Of a stretch of DNA of 64,000 bases, positions 43,192 through 55,558 are shown in pieces. The notes under the pieces were generated by a model. That model searched no databases. It worked only from the letters and a program-made list of their open reading frames with translations, and was not told the origin of the DNA. The position numbers and the translations under genes were made by a program. The stretch comes from Dyella sp. SG609. GTDB taxonomy: Bacteria > Pseudomonadota > Gammaproteobacteria > Xanthomonadales > Rhodanobacteraceae. Positions within the stretch are counted from its first letter, which is position 1, and each line of letters opens with the position of its first letter. The stretch covers positions 62,001 to 126,000 of the forward strand of contig NZ_JAAZQJ010000006.1 of NCBI RefSeq assembly GCF_012275375.1, read 5' to 3'.

Positions 43192-44057
43192 TGAAATTCC
43201 TCGCCGGCATCATCGTCGTCATCGCCGTCCTGCTCGGTTTCAACAGCGCCTACGTGGTGCACGAAGGGCAGAGCGCGCTGGTGCTGCAGTTCGGCCGCAT
43301 CGTGCGCACGGGCGACACGCCCGGCCTGCACTTCAAGCTGCCGCTGATCCAGCAGGCCCTCCTGTTCGACAACCGCATCCTCACCCTGGAGGCGCAGCCG
43401 GAGCGCTACTTCACCTCCGAGAAGAAGAGCGTCAACGTCGACTTCTACGTGAAGTGGCGCATCGCCGACAACGCCGCCTATTACCGCGCCACCGCCGGCG
43501 CCGAGCTGCAGGCCGCCAACCGCCTGTCGCCGATCGTGAAAGACGCCCTGCGCTTCGAGTTCAACGGCCGCACCCTGCAGGAACTGATCGCTGGCGGCCG
43601 CAAGGACATCACCGAGCGCGTGCGCAAGCAGACCGACGCCACCGCGCGCAAGAGCCTCGGCATCGCCGTGGTCGACGTGCGCATCAAGCGCATCGACCTG
43701 CCGGACGAAGTGAGCGAGTCGGTGTACAAGCGCATGCGCGCCGAGCGCCTGCAGCTGGCCAACGAATTGCGCTCCACCGGCCGCCAGGCCGCCGAAACCA
43801 TCCAGGCCGACGCCGACCGCCAGGGCCAGGTGATCCGCGCCGAAGCCGAGCGCGACGCGGCCAAGATCCGCGGCGAAGGCGACGCGCAGGCCGCGGCGAT
43901 CTACGCGCAGGCCTACGGGCAGGATCCGGAATTCTTCGCCTTCTACCGCAGCCTCGGCGCGTACCGTAAGTCGTTCGACGACGGCAAGGGCGTGCTGGTG
44001 CTGAAGCCGGATTCGGAGTTCCTGAAGTATTTCAACGACGGCGCGAGCAAGCGCTGA
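43191..44057 (+). CDS. hflC: FtsH modulator HflC
   Basis: This 288-residue partner of HflK has an N-terminal signal-anchor (about 4-21, LAGIIVVIAVLLGFNSAY) and an SPFH domain (VHEGQSALVLQFGRIVRTG...). A long helix with RMRAERLQLANELRSTGRQ and EAERDAAKIRGEGDAQAAAI builds the cage wall. The C-terminus PEFFAFYRSLGAYRKSF...DSEFLKYF is typical. Overlap with hflK by one base shows translational coupling. A DUF2065 gene follows 11 bp later. Confidence 0.96.
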   Translation: MKFLAGIIVVIAVLLGFNSAYVVHEGQSALVLQFGRIVRTGDTPGLHFKLPLIQQALLFDNRILTLEAQPERYFTSEKKSVNVDFYVKWRIADNAAYYRATAGAELQAANRLSPIVKDALRFEFNGRTLQELIAGGRKDITERVRKQTDATARKSLGIAVVDVRIKRIDLPDEVSESVYKRMRAERLQLANELRSTGRQAAETIQADADRQGQVIRAEAERDAAKIRGEGDAQAAAIYAQAYGQDPEFFAFYRSLGAYRKSFDDGKGVLVLKPDSEFLKYFNDGASKR

Positions 44058-44068
44058 GGCAGCCGGGC

Positions 44069-45626
<1,558 letters not shown>

Positions 45627-45652
45627 TCGGGCGTGCTTGCCCGACACGAAGA

Positions 45653-45679
45653 AAGCCCCGCCAATGCGGGGCTTTTTTT
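45653..45679 (+). terminator. Terminator of purA
   Basis: AAGCCCCG CCAATG CGGGGCTT followed by a run of T residues. It starts 27 bp after the purA stop and closes the hfq-to-purA block. Confidence 0.93.
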
Positions 45680-45790
45680 ATGGACTCAAGCAGCGCGTTC
45701 ACTGTGCCGTTCCGCAATCACCACGCCGCTTCCACGCCGTGCTGATCATCCAGGTTGGACCATGAGCCCTCCGCAGCAGGAGCGCATGCC

Positions 45791-46162
45791 ATGGCCAACG
45801 CAGACAACAAGCATCCCCGCCGCGATACCGCCCCCGAGGACGAGCCGAAGCAGGGAGGCGAATTGCCCACCAAGCAGCTGCCGCGCGAAGACGAGGACGA
45901 AGACGAGTCGGGCTCGACCGGCGGTGACGGTGAGTCGTCCACGGCGAGCGCGGCGACGCCACCGGAGCGTGCGATCGCCCCGGAGGGCGGTGTCGGCCGG
46001 CGCAGCGGCACGGGGCAGGCGAGGGCGCATCGCTCGTTCGACGACGATGCGGGCAGTCAGATGCTTGGGCGTGCGGTCGATCCGGATGGCGAGCTGCCGG
46101 AGCCGGGCGTGGGCGACAGCTATCAGTCCGGCGTACGGGTCAAGGCGTGGCGCGACAGATGA
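45791..46162 (+). CDS. Acidic, probably disordered protein of unknown function
   Basis: This 123-residue protein is very rich in Asp, Glu, Gly, Ser and Pro (PKQGGELPTKQLPREDEDED) with no hydrophobic core, signal or membrane segment, so it should be intrinsically disordered. The C-terminal half has RAHRSFDDDAGSQMLGRAVD and DSYQSGVRVKAWRDR. A CAGGAG ribosome site 8 nt before the ATG at 45791 supports translation. An upstream in-frame start (45755) would add 12 residues without such a site. No family is recognised. Confidence 0.6.
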   Translation: MANADNKHPRRDTAPEDEPKQGGELPTKQLPREDEDEDESGSTGGDGESSTASAATPPERAIAPEGGVGRRSGTGQARAHRSFDDDAGSQMLGRAVDPDGELPEPGVGDSYQSGVRVKAWRDR

Positions 46163-46329
46163 CGAACGGACGCTGCGCCTATCCGTATAGCCTGCGTGTT
46201 CTGCGCAGCGCGCGGTAAGGCGCCGTGAAGACCGATGCGATCCAGCGCGTGAACCGGATGTGCGCCCCTGCACAATCACAACCATTGCAAGCCCCACCGC
46301 GCCGGTTCTTGGCCGCTTTGTGAGCTGGA

Positions 46330-46548
46330 TATAAGTCGAGGCATCGATCGCAACCTAAGGTTGCGCGCAGCCATGGTCGGCTCCAGGCGGCCGGAGATGG
46401 TCAGCGGGCCGGAGTGCGTCTGTGCTCTTGGCTCGCGCATGGTTTCTCCCCTCCGTCACGCGGGCATCGTTACCCGAGCGATGCCACCCACGCGCGACGG
46501 ACCTATTCCGGCAGAAGCAGGGCCGCTACGGCGACCCTGCTTTTTTTT
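46330..46548 (+). ncRNA. Candidate structured small RNA with promoter and terminator
   Basis: The 400-bp gap 46163-46562 holds no convincing gene but has the layout of a small RNA gene. A TATAAG -10 (46330-46335) lies 18 bp after TTCTTG. CGCAACC TAA GGTTGCG (46349-46365) is a perfect hairpin near the expected 5' end. A long interrupted stem spans 46453-46500 (CCGTCACGCG-GGCATCG with CGATGCC...CGCGCGACGG). The 3' end is AGCAGGG...CCCTGCT followed by eight T residues (46516-46548). The transcript would be about 205 nt. It matches neither 6S, RNase P, SRP nor tmRNA signatures that I know. The terminator may alternatively belong to the disordered-protein gene upstream. Confidence 0.45.
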
Positions 46549-46562
46549 CGCGCCGCGTTCGC

Positions 46563-47150
46563 TCAAGTCCCGAATACATGCATCGCCGCGTACTGCAGCA
46601 GCATGATGGTCTTGCCGTCGACGATCTCACCGCGGCGGAGCATGGCCATGGCGTCGTCGAACGGCAGCTCCAGCACTTCGATGTCCTCGCCTTCGCCGGG
46701 CAGCCCGCCGCCGTCGCCCACCTTCTGCGAGGCGTCGTATTCGGCGACGAAGAAATGCAGCTTCTCGGTGACCGAGCCGGGACTCATGAAAGCCTCGAAC
46801 ACCTTGCGCACTTCGCCGACGCGGTAGCCGGTCTCTTCCTCCGCTTCGGCGCGGATGCGCTGCTCGGGTGTGGCCTGGTCGAGCAGGCCGGCGGGTGCTT
46901 CGATCAGCATGCCGTCGTGGCCGTTGACGAAGCAGGGGAAGCGGAATTGCCGCACCAGCACCACGCTCCGCGTCTCGCGCTGGTACAGCAGCAGGGCGGC
47001 GCCGTTGCCGCGGTCGTAGGTCTCGCGCTGCTGGCGCTGCCAGCTGCCGTCGGCGCGGCGGAAGTCGTAAATGGTCTTCTTGAGCAGGTACCAGTCGTTC
47101 GACAGCACCTGGCTGTCGATCACGCGGACCCGGTCGGGGGTGGTGGACAT
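46563..47150 (-). CDS. nudK: Nudix hydrolase, NudK-like (GDP-mannose / ADP-sugar pyrophosphatase)
   Basis: This 195-residue Nudix enzyme hydrolyses nucleoside-diphosphate sugars to a sugar phosphate and NMP. It follows E. coli NudK along its length: REVYDRGNGA-like RETYDRGNGAALLLY, VRQFRFP, the Nudix box AGLLDQATPEQRIRAEAEEETGY (E-rich metal site), YMSPG-like AFMSPGSVTEKLHFFVAEYD, and EDIEVLELPF near the C-terminus. NudK prefers GDP-mannose; ADP-ribose is a possible substrate. It diverges from the DeoR-type regulator gene across 81 bp containing repeated TTCGTGCAA words. Confidence 0.85.
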   Translation of the reverse strand: MSTTPDRVRVIDSQVLSNDWYLLKKTIYDFRRADGSWQRQQRETYDRGNGAALLLYQRETRSVVLVRQFRFPCFVNGHDGMLIEAPAGLLDQATPEQRIRAEAEEETGYRVGEVRKVFEAFMSPGSVTEKLHFFVAEYDASQKVGDGGGLPGEGEDIEVLELPFDDAMAMLRRGEIVDGKTIMLLQYAAMHVFGT

Positions 47151-47187
47151 GGGGGAATCCAGCTGGACAGGGGACGCTGGCTACCGT

Positions 47188-47227
47188 ATCGTGCAGTTTC
47201 GTGCAAAGTCAATTAAATTCGTGCAAA
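47188..47227. promoter_or_regulatory. Phased TTCGTGCAA repeats, candidate DeoR-type operator
   Basis: ATCGTGCAGT (47188-47197), TTCGTGCAAA (47198-47207) and TTCGTGCAAA (47218-47227) are spaced 10 and 20 bp apart, so they face the same side of the helix. They end 4 bp before the regulator start. The site would let the regulator control itself and the divergent nudK. Confidence 0.6.
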
Positions 47228-47231
47228 TGCT

Positions 47232-47996
47232 ATGCTGACCAGCCAGCGCAAGCAAGCCATCCTCGCGGCCCTGCAACGGGACGGGCAGGTCGTCGCCAAA
47301 GCGATGAGCGAAACCTTCGGGGTGTCCGAAGACACCGTGCGCCGCGACCTGCGCGAGCTGGCCGCCGAAGGCCTGCTGCAACGCGTGCACGGCGGCGCGC
47401 TGCCAGCCTCGCCGGCGATGGCGGACTTCGCCCATCGCCAGCACATCGGCCCGGAGGCGAAATCCGCCATCGCGCACCGCGCGGCGCAGATGGTGCTGCC
47501 CGGGCAGGTGGTCTTCATCGACGGCGGCACCACCTGCGTGCAGCTCGCCCGCAGCCTGCCGCAGGCGCTGCGCGCCACGGTGGTCACGCACAGTCCCAGC
47601 ATCGCGGTGGAACTGGTGGATCACGCCGGCATCGAGGTGGTGCTGATCGGCGGACGCCTGTTCAAGCATTCGGTGGTGGCGGTGGGCGCCGCGGCGATGG
47701 AGGCGATCGCGCGCGTGCGCGTCGACCTGTACTTCATGGGCGTCACCGGCGTGCATCCCACCGCTGGCCTGAGCACCGGCGATTTCGAGGAAGCCAGCGT
47801 GAAGCGTGCGCTGATCGAACGCGCGGCCGAAGTGGTGGTGCTCGCTTCGGCGGAGAAACTGCACGCGGCCTCGCCGTATGTGATCGCGCCGGTGCAGGCC
47901 GCGCAGACCCTGGTGGTGGAGGGCGATACGGCAGAGGCCGTGCTGGCGCCGTTCGCGGCGCTTGGCCTGGCGGTGCTGCGGGCAGGGAGGGAGTAA
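47232..47996 (+). CDS. DeoR/GlpR-family transcriptional regulator
   Basis: This 254-residue repressor of sugar or sugar-phosphate metabolism has an N-terminal winged helix (about 5-55, RKQAILAALQRDGQVVAKAM, then FGVSEDTVRRDLRELAAEGL) typical of the DeoR group. The C-terminal sugar-phosphate-binding domain has FIDGGTTCVQLARSL, VVLIGGRLFK and GLSTGDFEEASVKRALIERA. The effector is unknown. The direct repeats just upstream suggest autoregulation. The divergent NudK-like gene links it to nucleotide-sugar turnover, but that target is inference. Confidence 0.9.
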   Translation: MLTSQRKQAILAALQRDGQVVAKAMSETFGVSEDTVRRDLRELAAEGLLQRVHGGALPASPAMADFAHRQHIGPEAKSAIAHRAAQMVLPGQVVFIDGGTTCVQLARSLPQALRATVVTHSPSIAVELVDHAGIEVVLIGGRLFKHSVVAVGAAAMEAIARVRVDLYFMGVTGVHPTAGLSTGDFEEASVKRALIERAAEVVVLASAEKLHAASPYVIAPVQAAQTLVVEGDTAEAVLAPFAALGLAVLRAGRE

Positions 47997-48010
47997 GCCG
48001 CTGCGCGTGC

Positions 48011-48577
48011 TTACAGCAAGCCCGTCATCGGGCGCAGCGCCGCCACGGTGGTGGGCAGCCCCTGCGCCAGCAGCGTCGCCAGGCATTCCTCGACGGTTCT
48101 CGGCGGGTTCTTCAGTGCTTCGCGTTGAGCTTTGACCGCCGCGCAGACGCTGCCGCGCTGCAGGTCGAACAGGTGATGGATGAATTCGTCGGGATGCTGC
48201 GCTTCGATGTGGAAGGGTTCGAGCGCGTGCTGCGGAAAGTCCCTGAGGTTGAACGTGACGATCACGCCGGCATGGCATCGGATGGCCGCGGCCAGCACGT
48301 GGCGGTCGTCCGGGTCTTTAAGCGCCAGGCCTGCCTCGAGCTGTTCGTAGCCCGCGACCAGGCAGTCGGGCACGGCTGAGTCCATCAGCTCGCGCGTGCG
48401 CTGCAGCGCTTCCGGCTTCAGCTCCGGACGCCTGGCCAGCACCGAGCGCATCCATTCGTGATGGATGCGCTCGGTCCAGTGGGCGCGGAACAGGCCGGTA
48501 AGCGCCAGGCGCATGAGCAGGTCGCGCAAGGGTGCCGGGTACAGCACGCAGGCGTCGTAAATCACCGGAAAGGGCAC
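48011..48577 (-). CDS. PIN-domain protein, probable VapC-like toxin
   Basis: This 188-residue protein opens with FPVIYDACVLYPAPLRD, where D8 is the first metal-binding acid of the PIN nuclease fold. Further acids lie in the central part (KDPDDRHVLAAAIRCHAGVIVTFNLRDF), a pattern typical of PIN toxins that cleave RNA. It starts 2 bp after the stop of the upstream DNA-binding protein gene, so the pair is co-expressed like a toxin-antitoxin operon. The length (longer than VapC at about 130) fits the PIN group paired with excisionase-like antitoxins. Confidence 0.82.
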   Translation of the reverse strand: MPFPVIYDACVLYPAPLRDLLMRLALTGLFRAHWTERIHHEWMRSVLARRPELKPEALQRTRELMDSAVPDCLVAGYEQLEAGLALKDPDDRHVLAAAIRCHAGVIVTFNLRDFPQHALEPFHIEAQHPDEFIHHLFDLQRGSVCAAVKAQREALKNPPRTVEECLATLLAQGLPTTVAALRPMTGLL

Positions 48578-48579
48578 AG

Positions 48580-49071
48580 TCAGTATCCAAGGCCCAGCTC
48601 TTGCGCCTGCGCGGCCAGCTCGTCGAGGGCGTTCCTGCTCACCGCATCGCGCTTGTGCCGATAGGCCAGCAGGTCGCTGGCGTAGATGCGCCGATGCGTG
48701 CCGGTCTTGTGGAAGGCGATGTCGCCGGCTTCGAGCAGCGAGACCAGATGCGGCCGGGACACGTTGAGGAAGTCGGCCGCCTGCTGGGTGGTCAGCTCAG
48801 CCTTCACCGGAATGATGCTGACCGCCTTGCCCTCGGCCATGTTGGCGAGGATTTCCACCAGCATGCGCAGGGCGCTGACCGGCACGTCGATGGTGGCGTC
48901 GCCGTCGATGACCTTGATGCGTCCGTTGCCGCCGTCGCCGAGGTAGGCGGCCAGCAGGCGGCCGCTGGCGCGGGCGGCTTCGGCTTCTTCGGGGGTGGGT
49001 GGCAGCGAGGGGATATCCTGGCGCGGCACGGTCATGGGAGCTCTCCAGCGGTCGATCCTGACTACGTTCAT
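48580..49071 (-). CDS. Excisionase/MerR-like DNA-binding protein, probable antitoxin
   Basis: This 163-residue protein has a mixed alpha/beta N-terminal half. A small excisionase-type winged helix follows (about 91-140): ELTTQQAADFLNVSRPHLVS, then LLEAGDIAFHKTGTHRRIYASDLLAYRHK. Such proteins pair with PIN toxins and repress their own operon. Both MNVVRIDR (49071, GGAGGAG 8 nt upstream) and MTVPRQD (49035, GGAGAG upstream) are good starts; I kept the longer. Direct repeats CGTTTATTTCG lie just upstream and are likely its operator. Confidence 0.82.
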   Translation of the reverse strand: MNVVRIDRWRAPMTVPRQDIPSLPPTPEEAEAARASGRLLAAYLGDGGNGRIKVIDGDATIDVPVSALRMLVEILANMAEGKAVSIIPVKAELTTQQAADFLNVSRPHLVSLLEAGDIAFHKTGTHRRIYASDLLAYRHKRDAVSRNALDELAAQAQELGLGY

Positions 49072-49091
49072 GGCAGATGCTCCTCCAAAAT

Positions 49092-49125
49092 CGAAATAAA
49101 CGCAACATACGAAATAAACGAAATT
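49092..49125. promoter_or_regulatory. Direct repeats upstream of the PIN toxin-antitoxin operon
   Basis: CGAAATAAACG occurs at 49092-49102 and 49110-49120 (18-bp period), with a partial third copy CGAAATT at 49119-49125. They cover the AT-rich promoter area 20-55 bp before the antitoxin start. Autorepression by the antitoxin is the likely use (inference). Confidence 0.6.
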
Positions 49126-49288
49126 GTCTGGGCTTGTACCCGGCTCCCGCTGGCGATCGTGTGGCGAAGGGGCTGGCGTGACCGGGAGCGAAGGCCAGAT
49201 TACGGCCGGTGCGAGCGGCCGTATGCCGGTTTGACCGTAAAGTCAGACAAGACCTAGCCCGCTTCGATGTGCGTGGCCGCGAACGCAG

Positions 49289-49317
49289 AACGGGCCCGGT
49301 CGGCGACCGGGCCCGTT
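49289..49317 (-). terminator. Hairpin after the PKD-protein gene
   Basis: AACGGGCCCGGTC GGC GACCGGGCCCGTT is a perfect 13-bp stem about 25 bp beyond the stop. The minus-strand tail (CTGCGTTCG) lacks a T-run, so it may be a strong hairpin that depends on other factors. Confidence 0.55.
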
Positions 49318-49341
49318 GCGTTTACGCCTCGATGCTGCGTC

Positions 49342-51228
49342 TTACTGCACGTTGAGGTTGACGTCGTCCAGCACGAACGAGGTCTGCAGCGAGCTGTCCT
49401 CGGTGCCCGTGAACTTGATGGTCACGGTCTGGCCGATGTACGCGCTCAGGTCGAACGAACGCTGCGTATAGCCCGACGCTTTGTTGAGGTTGGAGTACGT
49501 CGCCAGCGTCTTCAGCACGGTGCCGCTGCTGTTGAGCACCTGCACCGTCAGCTTGTCGTACGCCGTGGTGGTGGTGGTCTCGGCGGTGTCGATGTGCAGG
49601 TAGAACGTCAGTGTCGCGCTGGTCTTGCCGCTGGGAATGGCCACGCTCTGCGAGACGGTGTCGGTGTGGCTGCTGCCATAGCCGTCCAGCCACGCGAACC
49701 AGGTGCCGCCATGCGCGGTTTCGCCGCTGCAGCTGGAGTTGCTGCACAGCACGCCGGAGCTCATCGACCACGGCGAAGCCGTGCCGGTCTCGAAGCCGGG
49801 GTTGACGATCAGCTGGCTGCCGCCGCCACCGCCGCTGGACACCGCCACCGATGCCGTCTTGCTGCTGGTCTTGCCGCTGCCGCCGTCGGTCACCGTCTCG
49901 GTCACGCTGTAGGTGCCGTTGGCCGCGTAGGTGTGGCTCGGGTTGGTGGCGCTGGAGGTGCCGCCGTCGCCGAAGGTCCACGCGTGCGCGGTGATGCTGC
50001 CGCCGCTGTCGGTGGAGCTGTCGGTGAAGTTCGCGGTCAGGCCGTTGGTGGTGTAGCTGAAGTTGGCCGTGGGTGTGCCGCCGCCACCGCCGCCGCCGAC
50101 TACCGGATGCGCCAGGTCGCAGCGATTGGTGTCGTTGGACCAGGTGCTCTGCATGGCGAAGTTGCCGGTGCTCATCGCCACGTTCGCGCTGGCGCCCTGG
50201 CCGGAGCTGAGCCACGCGCATTCGTCCGCGTTTTCCTGGCCGTTGTAGCTGGAGCCGGTGTGGTTGGTCCAGCCGCCGGCCGGGTTCTGGTCGCTGATGG
50301 TCTCGGCGTATTCGTGGCCGTTCACCAGCGAGAAGCCGTCGAGATTGCCGGCGCTGCCGCTGTTGACGAAGTTCTGTCCGCAGCTGGAACCCATGTCGAG
50401 CACATAGGGCATGTTGGTGAACGCGATGTCGCCGTACGAGGAGCTCACGCCCACGTCGCCGTTGTAGTCGTGCCACGCGCAGAATTGGCCGCTGGACGTG
50501 TTGAAGCCGTCCGGATGCGTGCCGGTGGGCGACAGGATCACGTATTGCACATAGCGGTTGGATGCGGCGGTGGTATTGCCGAAGTGGCCCGCGGCCTTCA
50601 CCGCTTCCTGGCCGAGCTGCGCGGCGGTGGCATTGCTCGGCGAAGCTGCCGAGTTGTCGTACCACACGCCGGCGAGGGTGGCGCCGCCGGTGGGATAGCC
50701 GACATACGAGGCGCCGGTGGGACAGGCGGTGGCGCCGGAGGACACGCCGGCGCCGTCGCAGTACTGCGTCATCACGCCGGACCACAGCTCGCCGTTGGTG
50801 CCCAGTCCCTTGAACATCTGCTGCAGGTAGGGCACGGCGCCGGCGGAGTCGCCGGACAAGGTCATGTTGCCGTTGGCGTCGGTGCCGGCGGTGCCCCACT
50901 GGCTGCCGTACACCACCAGGTAGACCTTGGGCGTACCGCTGGTGACACCGATGCCGTCGATGCCGCCGCCGTAGCTCAGCGTCTGCGTGCCGGTGGCCGC
51001 GGGCGTGGCCAGATGGAAGGCCGCCCATTGCTTCATCTGCGCGTGCGCTTCGCGTGTCGGCACGGCGCCGTGGCGGTATGGGTGGTCGTAGTTGGGCGCG
51101 TAAGGATTGGCGACCTGGCTGCTGGCGGCCTGGCCAGCCGCGGCGGGACTGCCGCCGGCCGCGATGGCGCCGCCGCTCAGGGCGAGCAGCGCGGTCATGG
51201 CGGTCACTGCGATGGAACACGTCTTCAT
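49342..51228 (-). CDS. Secreted PKD-domain protein with peptidase-like N-terminal part
   Basis: This 628-residue protein is exported by a signal peptide ([20 protein letters not shown], cut near AIA). The N-terminal domain (about 45-365) has [31 protein letters not shown] (H305, E306, E309) and ENADECAWL. HExxE followed by a D/C/W motif recurs in a group of secreted bacterial proteins that may be metal-dependent peptidases, but this is not proven. A Gly-rich linker leads to a PKD domain (about 379-465, [20 protein letters not shown]), then another Gly linker and a jelly-roll domain (about 472-628) with [15 protein letters not shown], typical of carbohydrate- or surface-binding modules. GGGGAG precedes the ATG. 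Confidence 0.75.
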   Translation of the reverse strand: MKTCSIAVTAMTALLALSGGAIAAGGSPAAAGQAASSQVANPYAPNYDHPYRHGAVPTREAHAQMKQWAAFHLATPAATGTQTLSYGGGIDGIGVTSGTPKVYLVVYGSQWGTAGTDANGNMTLSGDSAGAVPYLQQMFKGLGTNGELWSGVMTQYCDGAGVSSGATACPTGASYVGYPTGGATLAGVWYDNSAASPSNATAAQLGQEAVKAAGHFGNTTAASNRYVQYVILSPTGTHPDGFNTSSGQFCAWHDYNGDVGVSSSYGDIAFTNMPYVLDMGSSCGQNFVNSGSAGNLDGFSLVNGHEYAETISDQNPAGGWTNHTGSSYNGQENADECAWLSSGQGASANVAMSTGNFAMQSTWSNDTNRCDLAHPVVGGGGGGGTPTANFSYTTNGLTANFTDSSTDSGGSITAHAWTFGDGGTSSATNPSHTYAANGTYSVTETVTDGGSGKTSSKTASVAVSSGGGGGSQLIVNPGFETGTASPWSMSSGVLCSNSSCSGETAHGGTWFAWLDGYGSSHTDTVSQSVAIPSGKTSATLTFYLHIDTAETTTTTAYDKLTVQVLNSSGTVLKTLATYSNLNKASGYTQRSFDLSAYIGQTVTIKFTGTEDSSLQTSFVLDDVNLNVQ

Positions 51229-51447
51229 GAATGACTCCCCGGTTGAGATTTCTGGGGACAAGCGCGCCCGATGCGGCCGCGCGGACCCCATGCACAAGTG
51301 GATGCCCGGCTTGGGCCGGACCTGGTTTCGGCCTTGCTCCCCGCGGATCCCGGTCCGCTTCCCCTGGCGCGGCGAGCCGACGCGTGCCACAGCGGCGCCT
51401 CCACCGGGATATTCGTCAACCCCTCCCCGGGCCGGCGAATTGACGAC

Positions 51448-51476
51448 GATATAAATACCGGCGGAGCACCGGTCAA
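51448..51476 (-). promoter_or_regulatory. Sigma-70 promoter of the PKD-protein gene
   Basis: On the minus strand TTGACC (51471-51476) and TATATC (51448-51453) are separated by exactly 17 bp. The transcript would have a leader of about 210 nt before the start at 51228. Confidence 0.65.
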
Positions 51477-52016
51477 TTGGATTTTCAGGGCATTTTTGCC
51501 GGCTTTTTGTTGCGATTAATTTCCGTGAAATTGCGCAAGTTCGTGCGCGGGTTTCTTGCGCAGATAATGCTTCGCAAAGCTATTTTCATTGCGGTGGCGC
51601 GCCAGTCGTGGCGCGGTTGCGCACGCCGGCCTGTTTTCAGGGTTGCGCGAAGCTTTCGTGGCCGGTGAAAGCGGTGTGCATGGATTTTTTGCGTAATCGT
51701 TTTAGATGGGCAATTAATTGCGTTTCAAGAATAGCGATATGGCGCACGGCGCTTATTTATTCGAATGCTTCGCGCAAACTCCGCCTAAGTATTTGCTAAG
51801 CCCGCGCTAAGTTGATTTTTCAGTGGCCGCGCGTTTTTTGCCGACGGCCCCTCCCGCGAGCATCGCCGCACCCCGCCATGACTTCCGGGCCGTGCTCCCG
51901 CCCGGCATGGCCGGCGACCATCATGGGGACGTGCCGTAGAAGGGGAGCTTCGCCGGCCGCCTCCCGAATGCCTCGCCGGCACCCGCCGGACCCCACGCCT
52001 TTCCCAAGGAGCTGAC
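51477..52016. other. AT-rich divergent region before the M1 aminopeptidase
   Basis: No gene is convincing here. Bases 51477-51830 are much richer in A and T than the window average (for example TTTTTGCCGGCTTTTTGTTGCGATTAATTTCC at the start), with several TTGCG and GCGCAA words. Such AT-rich divergent regions usually carry promoters and nucleoid-protein binding. An acquired fragment is also possible. A clear AAGGAG ribosome site for the aminopeptidase is at 52002. Confidence 0.4.
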
Positions 52017-54668
<2,652 letters not shown>

Positions 54669-54695
54669 CGGTTATTTGGATGGTTTTGGTTTTGG

Positions 54696-54721
54696 GGCCC
54701 GCGTAAGCGGGCCTCTTTTTT
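54696..54721 (+). terminator. Terminator of the M1 aminopeptidase gene
   Basis: GGCCCGC GTAA GCGGGCC followed by TCTTTTTT, 28 bp after the stop. Confidence 0.92.
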
Positions 54722-54821
54722 GTGTTGGCGAGATGTGGGGCGCTCGTGATCCTGGCGTGGCCACTCCTACTCGTCATCCCGGCGTAGGCCGGGATCCAGT
54801 AGCGACTAGGTGCGGTTGTCG

Positions 54822-55080
54822 CGACTTGGCCGCTTATGCAGCGGGCATTTCGGACGCCTGCCGGCGCCCGAGTTACTTTCTCTTTGCTGGCCCAAAGAGA
54901 AAGTAACCAAAGAGAGAATGGCCTCAAGTCAAAGGCTCGCGACGCGACTAGAAGGAGCGGTGGGCGGCTGCGGTAGCCTGATTAACCTGGGTCTACACGA
55001 AACGGCAGTGCGGTTTCGTAACGCGTCCTTCAACGTGCCGTGGCCGAGAGGACATTCAAGAACCGGGGCCAGCTTTGGCT
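54822..55080 (+). repeat. 260-bp inverted repeat, left arm
   Basis: The left copy is about 88-90 percent identical by eye to the reverse complement of 55298-55558. It includes a perfect 15-bp hairpin GTTACTTTCTCTTTG / CAAAGAGAAAGTAAC (54872-54907). An open frame across it reads RLATRLEGAVGGCGSLINLG and NVPWPRG, matching the right arm. Similar repeats encoding small hypothetical proteins are common in Xanthomonadaceae genomes. Confidence 0.8.
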
Positions 55081-55174
55081 CTTCGTCCCTGCCTACCTCA
55101 CGCTTTCCCCCTCTCCCCTCCGGGGAGAGGGCAGGGTGAGGGGGCGGGCGGAGCGCAACGTCAAATCTTGCCGG

Positions 55175-55268
55175 CGTAGGTTGGGGTGAGCCGCAGGCGA
55201 ACCCCAACGTGGCGAGGCGGGGGAAGGTGCGGGTGTTGGGGTTCGCCTGCGGCTCACCCCAACCTACG
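55175..55268. repeat. Inner inverted pair of GGTTGGGGTGAG repeats
   Basis: A 34-bp arm (CGTAGGTTGGGGTGAGCCGC and onward, 55175-55208) is repeated as its exact reverse complement at 55235-55268. The inner word is the same as in the pair at 31143. Confidence 0.85.
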
Positions 55269-55297
55269 CCGTGCGCTTACGCGACGAACAGGGCTAA

Positions 55298-55558
55298 GCC
55301 TAAAAGCTGGCCTCAGTCACTGAACATCCTCTCGGCCACGGCACGTTGAAGCACGCGTTACGTAAACGCACTGATGTTTCGTGTAGACCCAGGTTAATCA
55401 GGTTACCGCAGACGCCCACTGCTCCTTCTAGTCGCGTCGCGAGCCGTTGCTCTAAGGCTATTTCTCTTTGGTTACTTTCTCTTTGAGCCAGCAAAGAGAA
55501 AGTGACTCGGGCGCCGGCAGGCGTCCGAAATGCCCGCTGCATAAGCGGCCAAATCGCG
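55298..55558 (-). repeat. 260-bp inverted repeat, right arm
   Basis: This is the partner of 54822-55080 in opposite orientation. The hairpin is present with one mismatch (about 55471-55506, GTTACTTTCTCTTTG / CAAAGAGAAAGTGAC). The minus-strand open frame reads RLATRLEGAVGVCGNLINLG and NVPWPRG. I do not annotate a gene because no ribosome site or start is conserved. Confidence 0.8.

Noticed and set aside
46330-46548. 6S RNA, RNase P RNA, SRP RNA or tmRNA
   Set aside because: The conserved words of these RNAs are missing and the 5' and 3' ends do not pair. Kept only as an unassigned small-RNA candidate.
46361-47216. Plus-strand open frames between the candidate small RNA and nudK
   Set aside because: They run through the terminator and are antisense to nudK, with no ribosome site.
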